DNA of 64,000 nucleotides from Pseudoxanthomonas sp. SL93 (GTDB lineage: Bacteria > Pseudomonadota > Gammaproteobacteria > Xanthomonadales > Xanthomonadaceae), in NCBI RefSeq assembly GCF_026625825.1, contig NZ_CP113065.1, positions 2,356,001-2,420,000 on the forward strand. The letters run 5' to 3'. The notes beneath the pieces were generated by a model. That model was given only the letters and a program-made list of their open reading frames with translations, had not been told where the DNA came from and did not search any database. Made by a program: the position numbers and the translations under genes. Shown here piece by piece: positions 1 to 9,820 of the stretch (position 1 is its first letter; every line of letters starts with the position of its first letter).

Positions 1-1879
1 GGCCGTACGTGCTGTGGAGATAGGCGATGTAGGCCGGGTAGTTGATGGCCGGATAGGCGCTGGCGTTGATGCCGCCGGCCAGGTTGTCCAACGGATAGAG
101 GAAGTCCGGCGAGAACTGGGTGGCGATGCTGTTGCAGCCGCCGTTCCAGTAGCGGTTTTCGTAGTCGCTCGGGTCGGTGCCCGGGCACGCCCAGTAACTG
201 TTGCCGGTGCTGCGGTGGATGCCGCCATCGCGACCCTTGACCCCGAACTGGATCGACTCCAGGAACTTGCCGTCGTTGTACCAGGTGGTATCGATCTGCA
301 CGTACTTCTGTTCGGTGCTGTTGCGGGTCCACGACGAACCGGTCGAACCGAGGTCGACCTGCAGGATGCCATTCCGCAGGTTCTCCATCAGTTCCGGCGA
401 GAACGTCATCGTCGGCGTGCCGGTCAGATCCCACGAACTGGCGAAGTTGCCGTTCGTCCAGCTGCCGTCCGCATTCTGGCGGCGTGGCTTGAGGGGCACC
501 GCGAACTGCAGTTCGGGGCCGCCCTTGGCCCAGGTACGGCCGCCCTTGACGGAGATGTCCATCGACTCTCCCCGCCATTCGGCCGCGAAGTCGGCGGTCT
601 GCGACAACGATTCCTCGATGTTGTAGCTGCCGGTGATCTGCGGGGTCGGCACGGTGCAGTCGTCCGAGCCCCAGCCGCCCGGCGCCATGCCTGCGGCAGC
701 GGCCTCGGCCTCACTGCAGTAGTAGGTCTTGCCCGGGTGCAGGCTGTAGTCCGCGCCGGTCACGATGGTGCCGCTGGGGTCGAAGTGCAGGCGGTCGAGC
801 AGGCGGCCGCCGCGCCAGTTGCCGTCGCCGTAGTAGCGGGCGATGTTCCACTCCGGCACCTTCAGGGTGTTGGTCCGGGAATCCTGCGACAGGTCGAAGC
901 GGAAGTAGTTCGCCGTCAGCGTCAGGTTGTCGGTCGGCTTGAACTGCAGCGTGAACTGTCCGCCCTTGCGCTCACGCTCTTCTTCCTTGACGTTCAGATT
1001 GACCGACGTCGGCATCATGAAGCCGGTGTAGTACTGGCCGTTCTGGTCCCAGAAGCCGGTGCCGCCCCACCAGTTCGAATTGAAGTCGGAGGGTTGCCCG
1101 TTGACGTCGACTGCCGTGCCGCCTTCATCGCGGCCGTACCACTGCCAGCCCTCGGTGCTGGCACCCATGGTGCGCGTGGTGCGCTTCTGCTGGGTGTATC
1201 CGACGAAGACGCCGAAACGGTCGTCCTTGTCGTGCCAGGAATACGAGCCGGAGAACTGGCCGTCGGTCTTCTTGGTGGTATCGGCCCAGGTGCCGTCGAT
1301 CGAAACGAAGCCGCTGTTCGATTCCAGTTCCAGTGGCCGGCGCGTGTGCAGGATCACGGTGCCGCCGACCCCACCTTCATCGATGCGCGCTTCCGGCGTC
1401 TTGAACAGCTCGGCGCTGGACAGCATGTTCGAAGGCAGCAGCATGTAGTTGAACGAACGGGTCGGGTCGCCATTGGACTCGGCCGTGGCGATGTAGTTGC
1501 CGTTGAGCTGGGTGAGGGTCAGTTCGGAAGACAGGCCGCGGACGCTGACATTCTTTCCCTCGCCGCCGTCGCGGGTCACGATGACGCCCGGCACGCGCTG
1601 CAGCGCATCGGCCACGTTCTTGTCGGGGAACTTGCCCACGTCCTCGGCGGTGACCACCTCGACGATGGCGTTGGCGTTGCGCTTCTGGTCCAGGCTCTTT
1701 TCGATCGAATAGCGGTATCCGGTCACCGAAACCTGGTCGAGGTCCGTGGCGGCGGGCGCTTCCTGCGTGGTCGCCTGCTGCGCCAGCGCGATGCCCGGCA
1801 GGGCAGCGGCGGTCGCCAATGCGACGGCAATCGCCGTGGACAAGGAATTGCGGATGCGTACGTGTGGCGTGCCTTTCAT
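1..1879 (-). CDS. TonB-dependent receptor, N-terminal part (gene runs off window)
   Basis: Outer-membrane active transporter that takes up a ligand using TonB energy; the neighbours point to N-glycan oligosaccharides. About 626 codons are visible and the C-terminal barrel lies outside the window. The start ATG at 1879 opens a signal peptide (MKGTPHVRIRNSLSTAIAVA, cleavage near ALAQQ). A TonB-box-like stretch (DLDQVSVTGYR) comes next, then the plug (EVVTAEDVGKFPDKNVADAL, RVPGV, VRGL) and aromatic-rich barrel strands. The sequence fits the Xanthomonas/Caulobacter TonB receptor subfamily. It follows the GH92 gene in the same direction but has its own 342-bp upstream region with two operator-like palindromes, so it is probably co-induced from its own promoter. 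The ligand is inferred from context. Confidence 0.93.
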   Translation of the reverse strand, partial: MKGTPHVRIRNSLSTAIAVALATAAALPGIALAQQATTQEAPAATDLDQVSVTGYRYSIEKSLDQKRNANAIVEVVTAEDVGKFPDKNVADALQRVPGVIVTRDGGEGKNVSVRGLSSELTLTQLNGNYIATAESNGDPTRSFNYMLLPSNMLSSAELFKTPEARIDEGGVGGTVILHTRRPLELESNSGFVSIDGTWADTTKKTDGQFSGSYSWHDKDDRFGVFVGYTQQKRTTRTMGASTEGWQWYGRDEGGTAVDVNGQPSDFNSNWWGGTGFWDQNGQYYTGFMMPTSVNLNVKEEERERKGGQFTLQFKPTDNLTLTANYFRFDLSQDSRTNTLKVPEWNIARYYGDGNWRGGRLLDRLHFDPSGTIVTGADYSLHPGKTYYCSEAEAAAAGMAPGGWGSDDCTVPTPQITGSYNIEESLSQTADFAAEWRGESMDISVKGGRTWAKGGPELQFAVPLKPRRQNADGSWTNGNFASSWDLTGTPTMTFSPELMENLRNGILQVDLGSTGSSWTRNSTEQKYVQIDTTWYNDGKFLESIQFGVKGRDGGIHRSTGNSYWACPGTDPSDYENRYWNGGCNSIATQFSPDFLYPLDNLAGGINASAYPAINYPAYIAYLHSTYG

Positions 1880-1925
1880 TTCAATCACCCTCTCCCAAGA
1901 TTGATTAGCTGCTGACGCAAGAATA

Positions 1926-1941
1926 TTTGGATCGATCTAAA
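1926..1941. promoter_or_regulatory. Operator-like palindrome upstream of the TonB receptor
   Basis: TTTGGATCGATCTAAA, a 16-bp near-palindrome 47 bp upstream of the receptor start. It matches the perfect palindrome at 9636-9651 at 13 of 16 positions. LacI-family regulators bind palindromes of this kind; the regulator is not identified. Confidence 0.7.
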
Positions 1942-2043
1942 ATTTCGTTCCATGAAGCTGCTTTCGATGATGGGCGGTATGCCCGCAACCTCGGGCACGC
2001 GCGTCCTTTCTCCGCGCCTCCTCTCCCGCTTGCCCACCACCCC

Positions 2044-2067
2044 GGGAATTAGATCGTTCTAATTCCC
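2044..2067. promoter_or_regulatory. Second operator-like palindrome upstream of the TonB receptor
   Basis: Ten-base arms GGGAATTAGA and TCTAATTCCC flank the four bases TCGT. The core TTAGATCGTTCTAA follows the same pattern as the other four sites. It is centred 122 bp upstream of the site at 1926-1941, a spacing that could allow DNA looping. The rest of 1880-2221 holds no gene that I can see. Confidence 0.65.
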
Positions 2068-2221
2068 GTCGCTGGAATAATTACCATAATGTTTCCGCGC
2101 ACGCATGTTGCCGCGCAGCATCCGTTTCACTCACGCCAAAGCGCGGACGGTGGAGCGGTCCTTTCGCGCCCCGAATTGCTGCCCGCCCTCGTGGCGAGAC
2201 CGTGGGCGGCGCGGCGCACGT

Positions 2222-5200
2222 TCACGGCCGAGCGGCCAGCAGTTCCAGTTCGGCGATGTCGATCACCTGGCCGTTCGTGAACTGCAACCGGTACTCGCGG
2301 TAGTTCCCGGGCTTGCCGATACGGAACGGGCGCAGCTGCCGCGTCCACTGGAAGTCCTCGGCACGCCGTTGGTCCAGCGTCGTCCAGGCACCCGTCGTGT
2401 TGCGTCCCTGCAGACTCCAGCCCAGTCCGGCCAACGGCGCGCCACCACTGGTGATGGTGTAGTGACTCGCGCGGGTGGCTTCGCGAAAGCGGACATCCAC
2501 CAACGCCCGTGCCGGCAGTGGCAGCGAGGTGGTGGCATCGTCGTCGAACACGGCCGACGGCGTCTGCCCCGCCAGCGCGACGGACTCCGCGTTGCGCAAT
2601 GCATCCGCCATCCCTGCGGGAGCAATTCCCTTCCCGTTCATCGAAGGGGGTAGCGCATCGGACCCGCTTCCCCACGTGGATGGCGTGCTGCCCATGACGA
2701 ATTCCAGGACACCGCCATTGGCGATGTCGTCATGCCGCAGCCAAGCACGGCCCCACGGACGACCGTTGAGCTTCATCGACTGCACATAGACGTTGCGGTC
2801 GTCGTTGCCGTGCGCGATGACAGTGAGCGTATGCCCATTCTCAAGCTTCACGTCGACCCGCTTGAACGCGGGCGATCCGATGACGTACTCCGGCGCACCC
2901 ATCCGCAACGGATACAGCCCCAGCATGCCGAACAGGTACCACGCCGACATCTCGCCATTGTCCTCGTCGCCCGGATAACCCTGGCCGATCTCGCTTCCCA
3001 GGTAAAGCCGGCGCAGCACGTCACGGGTGATGCGCTGCGTCTTCCACGGCTCGCCCGCGGCGGCATACAGCCAGGGAATGTGGTGCGAAGGCTGGTTGCT
3101 GTGCGCGTACATGCCCATCCGCACGTCACGCGCTTCTGTCATCTCGTGGATGACGTTGCCGTAGGTGCCTGCGAACTCCCGGCCTGCGGTTTCCGGCGTG
3201 GCGAAGAACGTGTCAAGCCGGTCCGCCAGCGCCTTTTCTCCGCCCAGCAGCGTTGCCAGCCCAGCGACGTCATGCGGTACGGTGAAAGCGAACGTCCATG
3301 CATTGGCCTCGGTGTAGTCGCCGCCCCATATGCGCGGATCGAAGTCCGCCGCCGGCTGCCCCCAAGCACCCTTCGCATCGCGCCCGCGGAAGAAGCGGGT
3401 TGCGGGGTCGAACAAGTGGGCATAGTCGCTGGCGCGGGCCTGGAAGTATTCGGCCTCCTCGCGATAGCGCCGCGCGCGCGCCGGGTCATCCTCGGCGTCG
3501 GCCAATGCCCGGCCGAACTGGGCCAGGCCGAAGTCGTTGATCGCACCTTCCAGGGTCCACGACAGGCCCTCGTGCACGGCGTTGTCCGCGTAGCCGCGAT
3601 ACATCGAATGCGCGAGTCCCTTGCGCCCGACGTTGGACACGGGGGCGACGACCGTGCCGTTGCGCAGCGCCGCCTCGTAGGCTTCGGCGGCATCGAAGCC
3701 CCGCACGCCCTTGAGCCAGGCGTCGGTGAACGCGACATCGGAGCTGGTGCCAACCATCAGGTCCGCATAACCCGGTGACGACCAGCGGGCGATCCAGCCG
3801 CCGTCGCGGTACTGCTGCAGGAAGCCGTCGATCATGTCGCCCGCGCGTCCCGGTGCGAACAGCGCGTACGTGGGCCAGCTGGTGCGGAACGTGTCCCAGA
3901 AGCCGTTGTTGACGTAGATCCTGCCGGTACGGATCGGCGCGGACGTGCACAGTGCGTCGCCGCCGGCATTGTCCTTCGACCAGCTGTTCTGGTCGGCGTG
4001 CCGCCAGTCGGGCCGTTCGACGCTGCCGACGTTCTCATGCGCGATGTTGGGGTAAAGGAACAGGCGGTAGAGATTGGAGTAGACGGTCGTCAGCTGGTCC
4101 TCGTTCGCGCCGTCCACCGTCACCCGCCCGAGCAGCGCATCCCATGCCGCCTGCGCGCGTTCGCGCACGGCATCGAAGCCTGCCGTGCCGATTTCCTGCT
4201 CCAGGTTGCGTCGCGCCTGTTCCACCGAGATCAGCGAGGTGGCGATGCGCATGTTCACTTCATCACCATCGCCACGCGCGAACTTGATGTAGTGCGTGGG
4301 GCGTCCGGTCTGGATGGCACCGCTGCCGGCCCATGGCCGGTCGAAGACCGCGTAGACGAACATACGGGTGGCGCCATTGGACAGGCCGCTGCGGGTCTCG
4401 GTGTACCCGTGCAGCGTCTGCGTGCCGGGATCCAGCGTCAGGCCGGCGCGTGCATCGACGTTGTCGAACAGGAGGTTCGCATCCCCGCCTTGCGGGAAGC
4501 GAAACCGGAAGATCGCCGCGCGTTCGGTCGGCGCGATCTCGGCGCGGATGCCGTTGTCGAAGTCGACCCGGTAGGTATGCGGCCTGGCGAGCTCATTGTC
4601 GTGCGAGAACGACAGCGCCCGGCGCTCGCGGTCGCCTTCCGGCACGCCGCGCGTGGAGGATGGCATGACCTGGAAGGTCTGTCGGTCGCCCATCCACGGG
4701 CTCGGCTGGTGGCTGATCGACAGCGCCTGCAGGCGAGGCCGGTTGTCAGGCCCGTTGTGCTCGCTCCAGCGATAGAGCCATGCCAGCGTTCCGGCGTCGG
4801 TGACCGGCACCCAGAAGTTGAATCCATGCGGCATCGCGGTCGCGGGAATGTTGTTGCCGCGCGAGAACGTGCTGTTGGACTGCGTGCCGCGGTTGGTCAG
4901 CACCAGGTCGCTGGGGCGCCGCGCCGACGTGCGTGGCGCCTCTTCGATGGCGATGTCGTCGATCCAACCGCTCGCGCCAGCGCGCGAGCCGGGCTGCAGC
5001 TCCAGCTCGATGGCCTTGATGCGTCGCCCGTGCAGGGCAGGCAGGTCGCCCAGGCGGACCTGCTTCCGTGCCCATTGCTGGGGATACAGCGTCATGGATG
5101 CTGCCTGGCCGGCCGCACCGAGCGCGGCGCCATGCTGATCCTTCATGCCCGTGCTCGTCAGCCGCGTGCCATCGTCGAGCACCAGGTCCAGTGATACGCC

Positions 5201-5560
5201 GGTGGACGTGGAGACATCGCCGTCGACGATCTCCGGCAACACCATCCACGACAGCGTCGTGTCCTTGCCGATTTCGACATCGAGCGCGTACAGGCGTGTA
5301 CGCCCGGCCGTATCCCCCCTGTATTGCAGCGCATGCTGACCGCTGTAGCCCATGCCGCGCTTCGCCGCGTAGGGCTGCGCGGGACCGTTGCCCACGGTAA
5401 GGCGCATGCCGCCCGTATCCGGCAACACGGGGACGGGCTGCCCAGGTTCGAAGGAGGTTGAAAAAAGCGCCTCGCGCGCGCCGGCACCGCTGGAGGCCAG
5501 CAGCAGGAGCGCGGCAAGGGCGCCGCCGGATGCACCGCGGCGGTAGGCGGCGTCAGACAT
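2222..5560 (-). CDS. GH92 alpha-mannosidase with extra N- and C-terminal domains
   Basis: Exo-alpha-mannosidase that trims mannose from N-glycans, exported by the signal peptide in residues 1-28. At 1112 residues it is much longer than the second GH92 here (784). The N-terminal 230 residues look like a beta-sandwich binding module (SGWIDDIAIEEA). The GH92 core includes HHIPWLYAAAGEPWKT and the family signature GDEDNGEMSAWY at 864-875. The last 120 residues resemble a discoidin/F5-8C (CBM32-like) domain. The start ATG at 5560 overlaps the end of the epimerase/isomerase gene by 8 bp, so the two are translationally coupled. Linkage specificity (1,2, 1,3 or 1,6) cannot be read from sequence by eye. 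Confidence 0.93.
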   Translation of the reverse strand: MSDAAYRRGASGGALAALLLLASSGAGAREALFSTSFEPGQPVPVLPDTGGMRLTVGNGPAQPYAAKRGMGYSGQHALQYRGDTAGRTRLYALDVEIGKDTTLSWMVLPEIVDGDVSTSTGVSLDLVLDDGTRLTSTGMKDQHGAALGAAGQAASMTLYPQQWARKQVRLGDLPALHGRRIKAIELELQPGSRAGASGWIDDIAIEEAPRTSARRPSDLVLTNRGTQSNSTFSRGNNIPATAMPHGFNFWVPVTDAGTLAWLYRWSEHNGPDNRPRLQALSISHQPSPWMGDRQTFQVMPSSTRGVPEGDRERRALSFSHDNELARPHTYRVDFDNGIRAEIAPTERAAIFRFRFPQGGDANLLFDNVDARAGLTLDPGTQTLHGYTETRSGLSNGATRMFVYAVFDRPWAGSGAIQTGRPTHYIKFARGDGDEVNMRIATSLISVEQARRNLEQEIGTAGFDAVRERAQAAWDALLGRVTVDGANEDQLTTVYSNLYRLFLYPNIAHENVGSVERPDWRHADQNSWSKDNAGGDALCTSAPIRTGRIYVNNGFWDTFRTSWPTYALFAPGRAGDMIDGFLQQYRDGGWIARWSSPGYADLMVGTSSDVAFTDAWLKGVRGFDAAEAYEAALRNGTVVAPVSNVGRKGLAHSMYRGYADNAVHEGLSWTLEGAINDFGLAQFGRALADAEDDPARARRYREEAEYFQARASDYAHLFDPATRFFRGRDAKGAWGQPAADFDPRIWGGDYTEANAWTFAFTVPHDVAGLATLLGGEKALADRLDTFFATPETAGREFAGTYGNVIHEMTEARDVRMGMYAHSNQPSHHIPWLYAAAGEPWKTQRITRDVLRRLYLGSEIGQGYPGDEDNGEMSAWYLFGMLGLYPLRMGAPEYVIGSPAFKRVDVKLENGHTLTVIAHGNDDRNVYVQSMKLNGRPWGRAWLRHDDIANGGVLEFVMGSTPSTWGSGSDALPPSMNGKGIAPAGMADALRNAESVALAGQTPSAVFDDDATTSLPLPARALVDVRFREATRASHYTITSGGAPLAGLGWSLQGRNTTGAWTTLDQRRAEDFQWTRQLRPFRIGKPGNYREYRLQFTNGQVIDIAELELLAARP

Positions 5561-6833
5561 CGCGGCGCAACACTGCAAGCACGTCATGGCAGGCCCCCAT
5601 CGTGTGATAGTCCGTTTTCCCGGCGGGACTCTTGTCATCGTCATACTTGCGGTTCTCGCGATCGAGGATGCGGAACCACGCGCCGTGCTGATGGTCGACC
5701 ATGTGGCACCAGGCGTAATCCCATAGCCGGTCGTACCACGCCCAGTACCGCGCTTCGCCGGTGACGCGGGCCAATCGCGCCGCGCAGGCGAGTGACTCGG
5801 CCTGTACCCAGAAGTACTTGTCATCGTCGCAGATGAAATGGCGGCCATCGGGCAGTGACGGGCCCGCGATGTCCTTGCGCAGCGACTCCGGGGCGAAGCC
5901 ATAGAACAGGCCGCCGAACGCCGGGTCCCATGAGGCATCCATCGAGCGGCCGAACAACTCCGCGGCGCGTGGCACCAGCCAGTCTTCGGCCTTTCCCGCA
6001 TCGCGCAGGTGGCCATCGAGGATCACGAGCAGCTTCGCCCATTCGGTCTGGTGCCCGGGCTGGAAACCCCAGGGGCGGAACAGATGCCGGGGATCGTCGC
6101 GATGGTAGTCGGTGTCGACCTGCCAGTTCGCGTCGTAGTGCTCCCAGACCAGTCCTTCGGTCTGGGCCGCCTGCCGCCGCGTCATGTGGTCGGCCAGCTG
6201 CAATGCGCGCTCCAGGTAGCGGTGCTCGTGGCTGGCCTCGTAGGCAGCCAGCATGGCTTCGCACATGTGCATGTTGGCGTTCTGTCCGCGGTAGGGGCTG
6301 AACTGCCACTCGCGCGTGGCTTCGTCCCGGTACAGCCCGTACTCCGGTTCCCAGTAGCGAGTCTCCAGCAGCTCCCAGTGGGCATCCATCCAGGCCCGGC
6401 ACTCTTCCGCGCCTGCGCGCAGCGCGATGGAATACGCCAGCAGGACGAAGGCGGCACCGTAGCAATGCTGCGTGGTGTCTTCCGGCACGCCGTCGCGCAG
6501 CGTCCAGAAGTAGCCGCCGCTCTGCGGGTCGAGATGCCGTTCGCGCAGGAAGGCAAGCCCGTGATGCACGGCCTCCATGTACACATCGCGCAGCACGGGA
6601 TCTTCCTCTCCGAACTCGCGTGCCGCGGTGGCGTAGTTGAAGACGAATCGGGTGCTGCTGACCAGGTGGCGATGGGAGGCGTCGTAGACGCGCCCATCGT
6701 CCTTGAAATAGTGGAAGAAGCCACCCGCCGGATCGATGCAGCGCGGATGGTAGAACGCCATGGTCCTGCGGATGTGATCGCGCAGGAAGGCTTCGCTGCG
6801 GAAGTCGTCGTGCATGGGAACGGACTGCGTCAT
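5553..6833 (-). CDS. AGE-family sugar isomerase, probably mannose isomerase
   Basis: 426-residue (alpha/alpha)6-barrel enzyme of the N-acylglucosamine 2-epimerase family. The stretch RPWGFQPGHQTEWAKLL near residues 252-269 and DTDYHRDDP just before it resemble known mannose isomerases, which convert free mannose to fructose in the cytoplasm. No signal peptide is present, which fits a cytoplasmic step after mannosidase action. The start ATG at 6833 overlaps the GH2 stop (ATGA), and its end overlaps the GH92 start, so it is the middle gene of GH2-AGE-GH92. N-acetylglucosamine 2-epimerase or cellobiose epimerase activity is less likely given the neighbours. Confidence 0.85.
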   Translation of the reverse strand: MTQSVPMHDDFRSEAFLRDHIRRTMAFYHPRCIDPAGGFFHYFKDDGRVYDASHRHLVSSTRFVFNYATAAREFGEEDPVLRDVYMEAVHHGLAFLRERHLDPQSGGYFWTLRDGVPEDTTQHCYGAAFVLLAYSIALRAGAEECRAWMDAHWELLETRYWEPEYGLYRDEATREWQFSPYRGQNANMHMCEAMLAAYEASHEHRYLERALQLADHMTRRQAAQTEGLVWEHYDANWQVDTDYHRDDPRHLFRPWGFQPGHQTEWAKLLVILDGHLRDAGKAEDWLVPRAAELFGRSMDASWDPAFGGLFYGFAPESLRKDIAGPSLPDGRHFICDDDKYFWVQAESLACAARLARVTGEARYWAWYDRLWDYAWCHMVDHQHGAWFRILDRENRKYDDDKSPAGKTDYHTMGACHDVLAVLRRDV

Positions 6834-9538
6834 GGCGTCGGAAGGCTCCGGGGAAGGGGGGGATCGGAGGGAAGCGCATCGGCCAGCGAACGTATCCGCA
6901 GGGCGCTGCGCAGGGTATCGAGGTTTGCACCGGACGCGATCCGCAGTGACGTGCGTTCGCCCGGCAGCACTACCAGTGCATTGTCGGACAGGTCGGCGTC
7001 GACCTGGCCGAAGTCGACCCACACGGCGCGTGCCAGCGACGCGGCGGTGATATCGAGCATGTGATGGTCGCCTTCCTGCCGCAGGTGCGTGCGCAGGCCC
7101 GGATCGGGCCAGCGCATGTCCTTGGCTGCGGCGAAATGGACGACCTCGCGCGCGGCGGGTTCGCCGTCGGCGACCAGGTCGAACATCGCGACCGTCGCCG
7201 CTGGCGATGCGCCGCCCAGCAGTTCGGCATCGCTGTAGGTGGCCATGCGCGACGCCGACAGCGGTGCGATCTCGACACGCCGTGCCTCATCCCGCAGCAC
7301 GCGCCCGTCCAGGGTCATGACGCGGAGGCGCAGGGTGCCGCCGCGCGGCGTGGTCCGGTCGGAGATGAGGCTGACGGTGGTTCGTCCTTCCTTGCGCAGG
7401 GCGGCCACGGTCACCGGCGCGAAGAACCGGCGCGCATGGAACTGCAGCGCCTTCCAGCGCCCGAACCAGTCGATGCCCGACCACGACGCGCCGGGCCACA
7501 CATCGTTGAGCTGCCAGTACAGCGAACCCATCGTGTAGGGCCGGCTGGCGCGGTGGTGCCGTGCCGCCAGCCCGATGCCCTCGGCCTGCATCACCTGGCT
7601 GAGGTAGACGAAATCGCCGAAGTCGCGCGGTTCGCCGAATTCCATGCGCACATAATGCAGCAGACGCTCGTTGCCCTTGCCGGCCATGAACTTCTGGTGG
7701 GCCTCGATCACCGGCGCATCCACACGCTGCTCATCGCGCGCCACGAAATGATCGATCGTGCGTTGCACAGGCCACGCCTGCAGGCCGTACTCGGACATGA
7801 AGCGCGGGGTCACGTCCAGGTAGGCCGACGGCGGGCGCGCCGGATTGCCCCACACCTCCCAGTAGTGCATGTCGCCGCTGGACGGCGTGTTCGCCACCTC
7901 GGCCATGTCGTCGCTGGGCGAGCTCGGCCAGTAGGCGATCCCGCCGGCCTCTTCTTCCACGACCCTGCGCAGGTCATGGCCGAACAGCTGCGCGTAGCCG
8001 TCCCAGACCCGTTGCGCGAACACCGGATCGGCTTCCTTCAGCGCCTTGCCGTGGCCCCAGTATTTCCAGGCGATCTCTTCTTCGTTGTTGCCGCACCACA
8101 GCACGATGCTGGGATGGTTGCGCAGCCGCCGCACCTGGTCGCGGGCCTCGGCCACGACGTTGGCGCGGAACGCGGGGTCAAAGGCGGGCTGCATGCCACC
8201 CCCGAACATAAAGTCCTGCCAGACCAACAGGCCGAGTTCGTCCGCGATGTCGAAGAACGCATCGCTTTCGTAATAGCCGCCGCCCCAGTTGCGGATCATG
8301 TTCATGTTCGCGTCGACCGCCGACTGCAGCACGCGCCGCAGCTGCGCGGTGGTCACCCTGGGCTGGAACATGTCGAACGGGATCGCGTTCGCGCCCTTGG
8401 CGAAGATCGCGATGCCATTGACGGTGAAGGCAAAGCCCCTGCCCTTTTTATCCTCGTCACGGCGCAGCGCGACACTGCGCAGGCCTGTGCGTTCGCCCCG
8501 CGCATCGATCACCTGCGTGCGGTCGAGCATCTCCAGATCGAAGCGGTACAGCGGCTGTGCTCCATATCCGGCGGGAAACCAGCGCCGTGGCCTGTCGATA
8601 CCGAACGCTTGCGTAACCTGGTTGATGCCGGCCGCCAGCGATACCTGTTGCGTCGCCACAAGCGCGCGGGCGCCATCGGGGTCGGTTCGCCAGAGGCGTA
8701 CCGTGTAACGGCCCGCGCGCACTGCGTCGATGGCCGCGACCGCGGTGATGTCCGCGCGCTCTTCCGTGACGCGGTCCTGGCGCAACTGCACGTTGTCGAT
8801 CCGTGCACGGCTCCAGCTCTGCAGATGCACCGGCTTCCAGATGCCCGCCGTGACATAGCGCGGCCCCCAGTCCCAGCCGTAGTGGTAACCCGGTTTGCGC
8901 ACGAAGTTCGCGGTCATCGCGTCCTTCGGTTCGTCGCCGTAGGGCGAAGGATAGTTGCCGGCGATCCGGTGCGGCATCGCCTGCACCCGCGGCAGCAGCT
9001 TCGCGATCGGCGAGCGCAGGACCACGCGCAGTTCGTTGCTGCCCACGCGCAGCCGTTGCTGCACGGGCACGCGCCATGTCCGGAACGCATTGTCGGCGTC
9101 AAGGAGTTTCTCGCCGTTGAGGAAGACCTCGGCGAAGGTATCCAGCCCTTCGAACACCAGGTCGCTGCGGGGGGCGTCGCGTGCATCGCGGGATACGTCG
9201 AACGTCGTCCTGTATTCCCAGTCGGCCAGGCCGATCCACTGCAGCCCGGCCTCCGGGGCACCCCGGTAGGGATCAGCGATCAGGCCGTTGTCGAACAGGT
9301 CCGTGTGCACGGTGCCGGGCGTCGTTGCGCGATGCCATTGCCGTGCCTGGGCGGGGCCGGCGCTGGGCGTGCCATCCGCCAGTTGCCTGAATTCCCACCC
9401 CGCATCCAGCACGCGTTCGCTTACCGGCTGCGCCATTGCCTGCACGGACGCCGCAATCAGCGCGAGGATGCAGAGCACACGCACCGACCATCCGCGGCAA
9501 GGAATGCGGCCCGCCTTGTGCGTGATGAAGCGCGGCAT
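6830..9538 (-). CDS. GH2 beta-mannosidase
   Basis: Exo-beta-mannosidase that removes the core beta-1,4-mannose of an N-glycan. The 902-residue product has an N-terminal signal sequence (VRVLCILALIAASVQAMAQ), a jelly-roll sugar-binding domain, an immunoglobulin-like domain and the TIM barrel. The acid/base is Glu486 in LWCGNNEEEIAWKYWG and the nucleophile Glu583 in RFMSEYGLQAW; the WCGNNE form is typical of beta-mannosidases rather than beta-galactosidases. I chose the ATG at 9538 because GGGGAG lies five bases upstream; in-frame ATGs further upstream lack a ribosome binding site. It is the first gene of its operon, driven from the 9539-9820 intergenic region. Confidence 0.92.
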   Translation of the reverse strand: MPRFITHKAGRIPCRGWSVRVLCILALIAASVQAMAQPVSERVLDAGWEFRQLADGTPSAGPAQARQWHRATTPGTVHTDLFDNGLIADPYRGAPEAGLQWIGLADWEYRTTFDVSRDARDAPRSDLVFEGLDTFAEVFLNGEKLLDADNAFRTWRVPVQQRLRVGSNELRVVLRSPIAKLLPRVQAMPHRIAGNYPSPYGDEPKDAMTANFVRKPGYHYGWDWGPRYVTAGIWKPVHLQSWSRARIDNVQLRQDRVTEERADITAVAAIDAVRAGRYTVRLWRTDPDGARALVATQQVSLAAGINQVTQAFGIDRPRRWFPAGYGAQPLYRFDLEMLDRTQVIDARGERTGLRSVALRRDEDKKGRGFAFTVNGIAIFAKGANAIPFDMFQPRVTTAQLRRVLQSAVDANMNMIRNWGGGYYESDAFFDIADELGLLVWQDFMFGGGMQPAFDPAFRANVVAEARDQVRRLRNHPSIVLWCGNNEEEIAWKYWGHGKALKEADPVFAQRVWDGYAQLFGHDLRRVVEEEAGGIAYWPSSPSDDMAEVANTPSSGDMHYWEVWGNPARPPSAYLDVTPRFMSEYGLQAWPVQRTIDHFVARDEQRVDAPVIEAHQKFMAGKGNERLLHYVRMEFGEPRDFGDFVYLSQVMQAEGIGLAARHHRASRPYTMGSLYWQLNDVWPGASWSGIDWFGRWKALQFHARRFFAPVTVAALRKEGRTTVSLISDRTTPRGGTLRLRVMTLDGRVLRDEARRVEIAPLSASRMATYSDAELLGGASPAATVAMFDLVADGEPAAREVVHFAAAKDMRWPDPGLRTHLRQEGDHHMLDITAASLARAVWVDFGQVDADLSDNALVVLPGERTSLRIASGANLDTLRSALRIRSLADALPSDPPLPRSLPTP

Positions 9539-9635
9539 GTGGACTCCCCGGTTGATGGTCGATGCTTGCATTGTTCGACGACGGCGCATGTAGAGCTCGC
9601 CTGCCGGCCCATTGGCATCTTGCGAATATGCCCTG

Positions 9636-9651
9636 ATTGGATCGATCCAAT
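9636..9651. promoter_or_regulatory. Perfect 16-bp operator palindrome in the GH2/GH92 divergent promoter
   Basis: ATTGGATCGATCCAAT, the most symmetrical of five related sites. It sits 98 bp upstream of the beta-mannosidase start, in the 282-bp intergenic region shared with the divergent GH92 gene. Confidence 0.8.
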
Positions 9652-9794
9652 TGGATGGTTAAGATGTAGCACGCCGTGCCCGATGGCGCATGCTGCTGCG
9701 CAGCAGAACGCACTCGCACGGATGGCCGGCCCGGCCCGCGATCCCTCCACCACCTCGGGTGACCGGTCCCGCAGGCGTGTGCTAGCTTCCCCGA

Positions 9795-9810
9795 ATTCGA
9801 CCGATCCAAA
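9795..9810. promoter_or_regulatory. Operator-like palindrome next to the GH92 start
   Basis: ATTCGACCGATCCAAA ends ten bases before the ATG at 9821, just ahead of the AGGG ribosome binding site. A protein bound here would block transcription start or early elongation. It matches the perfect site at 9636 at 13 of 16 positions. Confidence 0.65.
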
Positions 9811-9820
9811 AGGGTGCAGG

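Noticed and set aside
14..1915. Long open frame on the plus strand across the TonB receptor
   Set aside because: Its protein is low-complexity, Val/Arg/Ala-rich and lacks any domain, while the minus strand gives a clear receptor with signal peptide and plug.
7061..9820. Plus-strand frame joined in phase to the GH92 gene, making a 1704-residue product
   Set aside because: The part before 9821 mirrors the beta-mannosidase gene and has no domain; the GH92 signal peptide begins at 9821.
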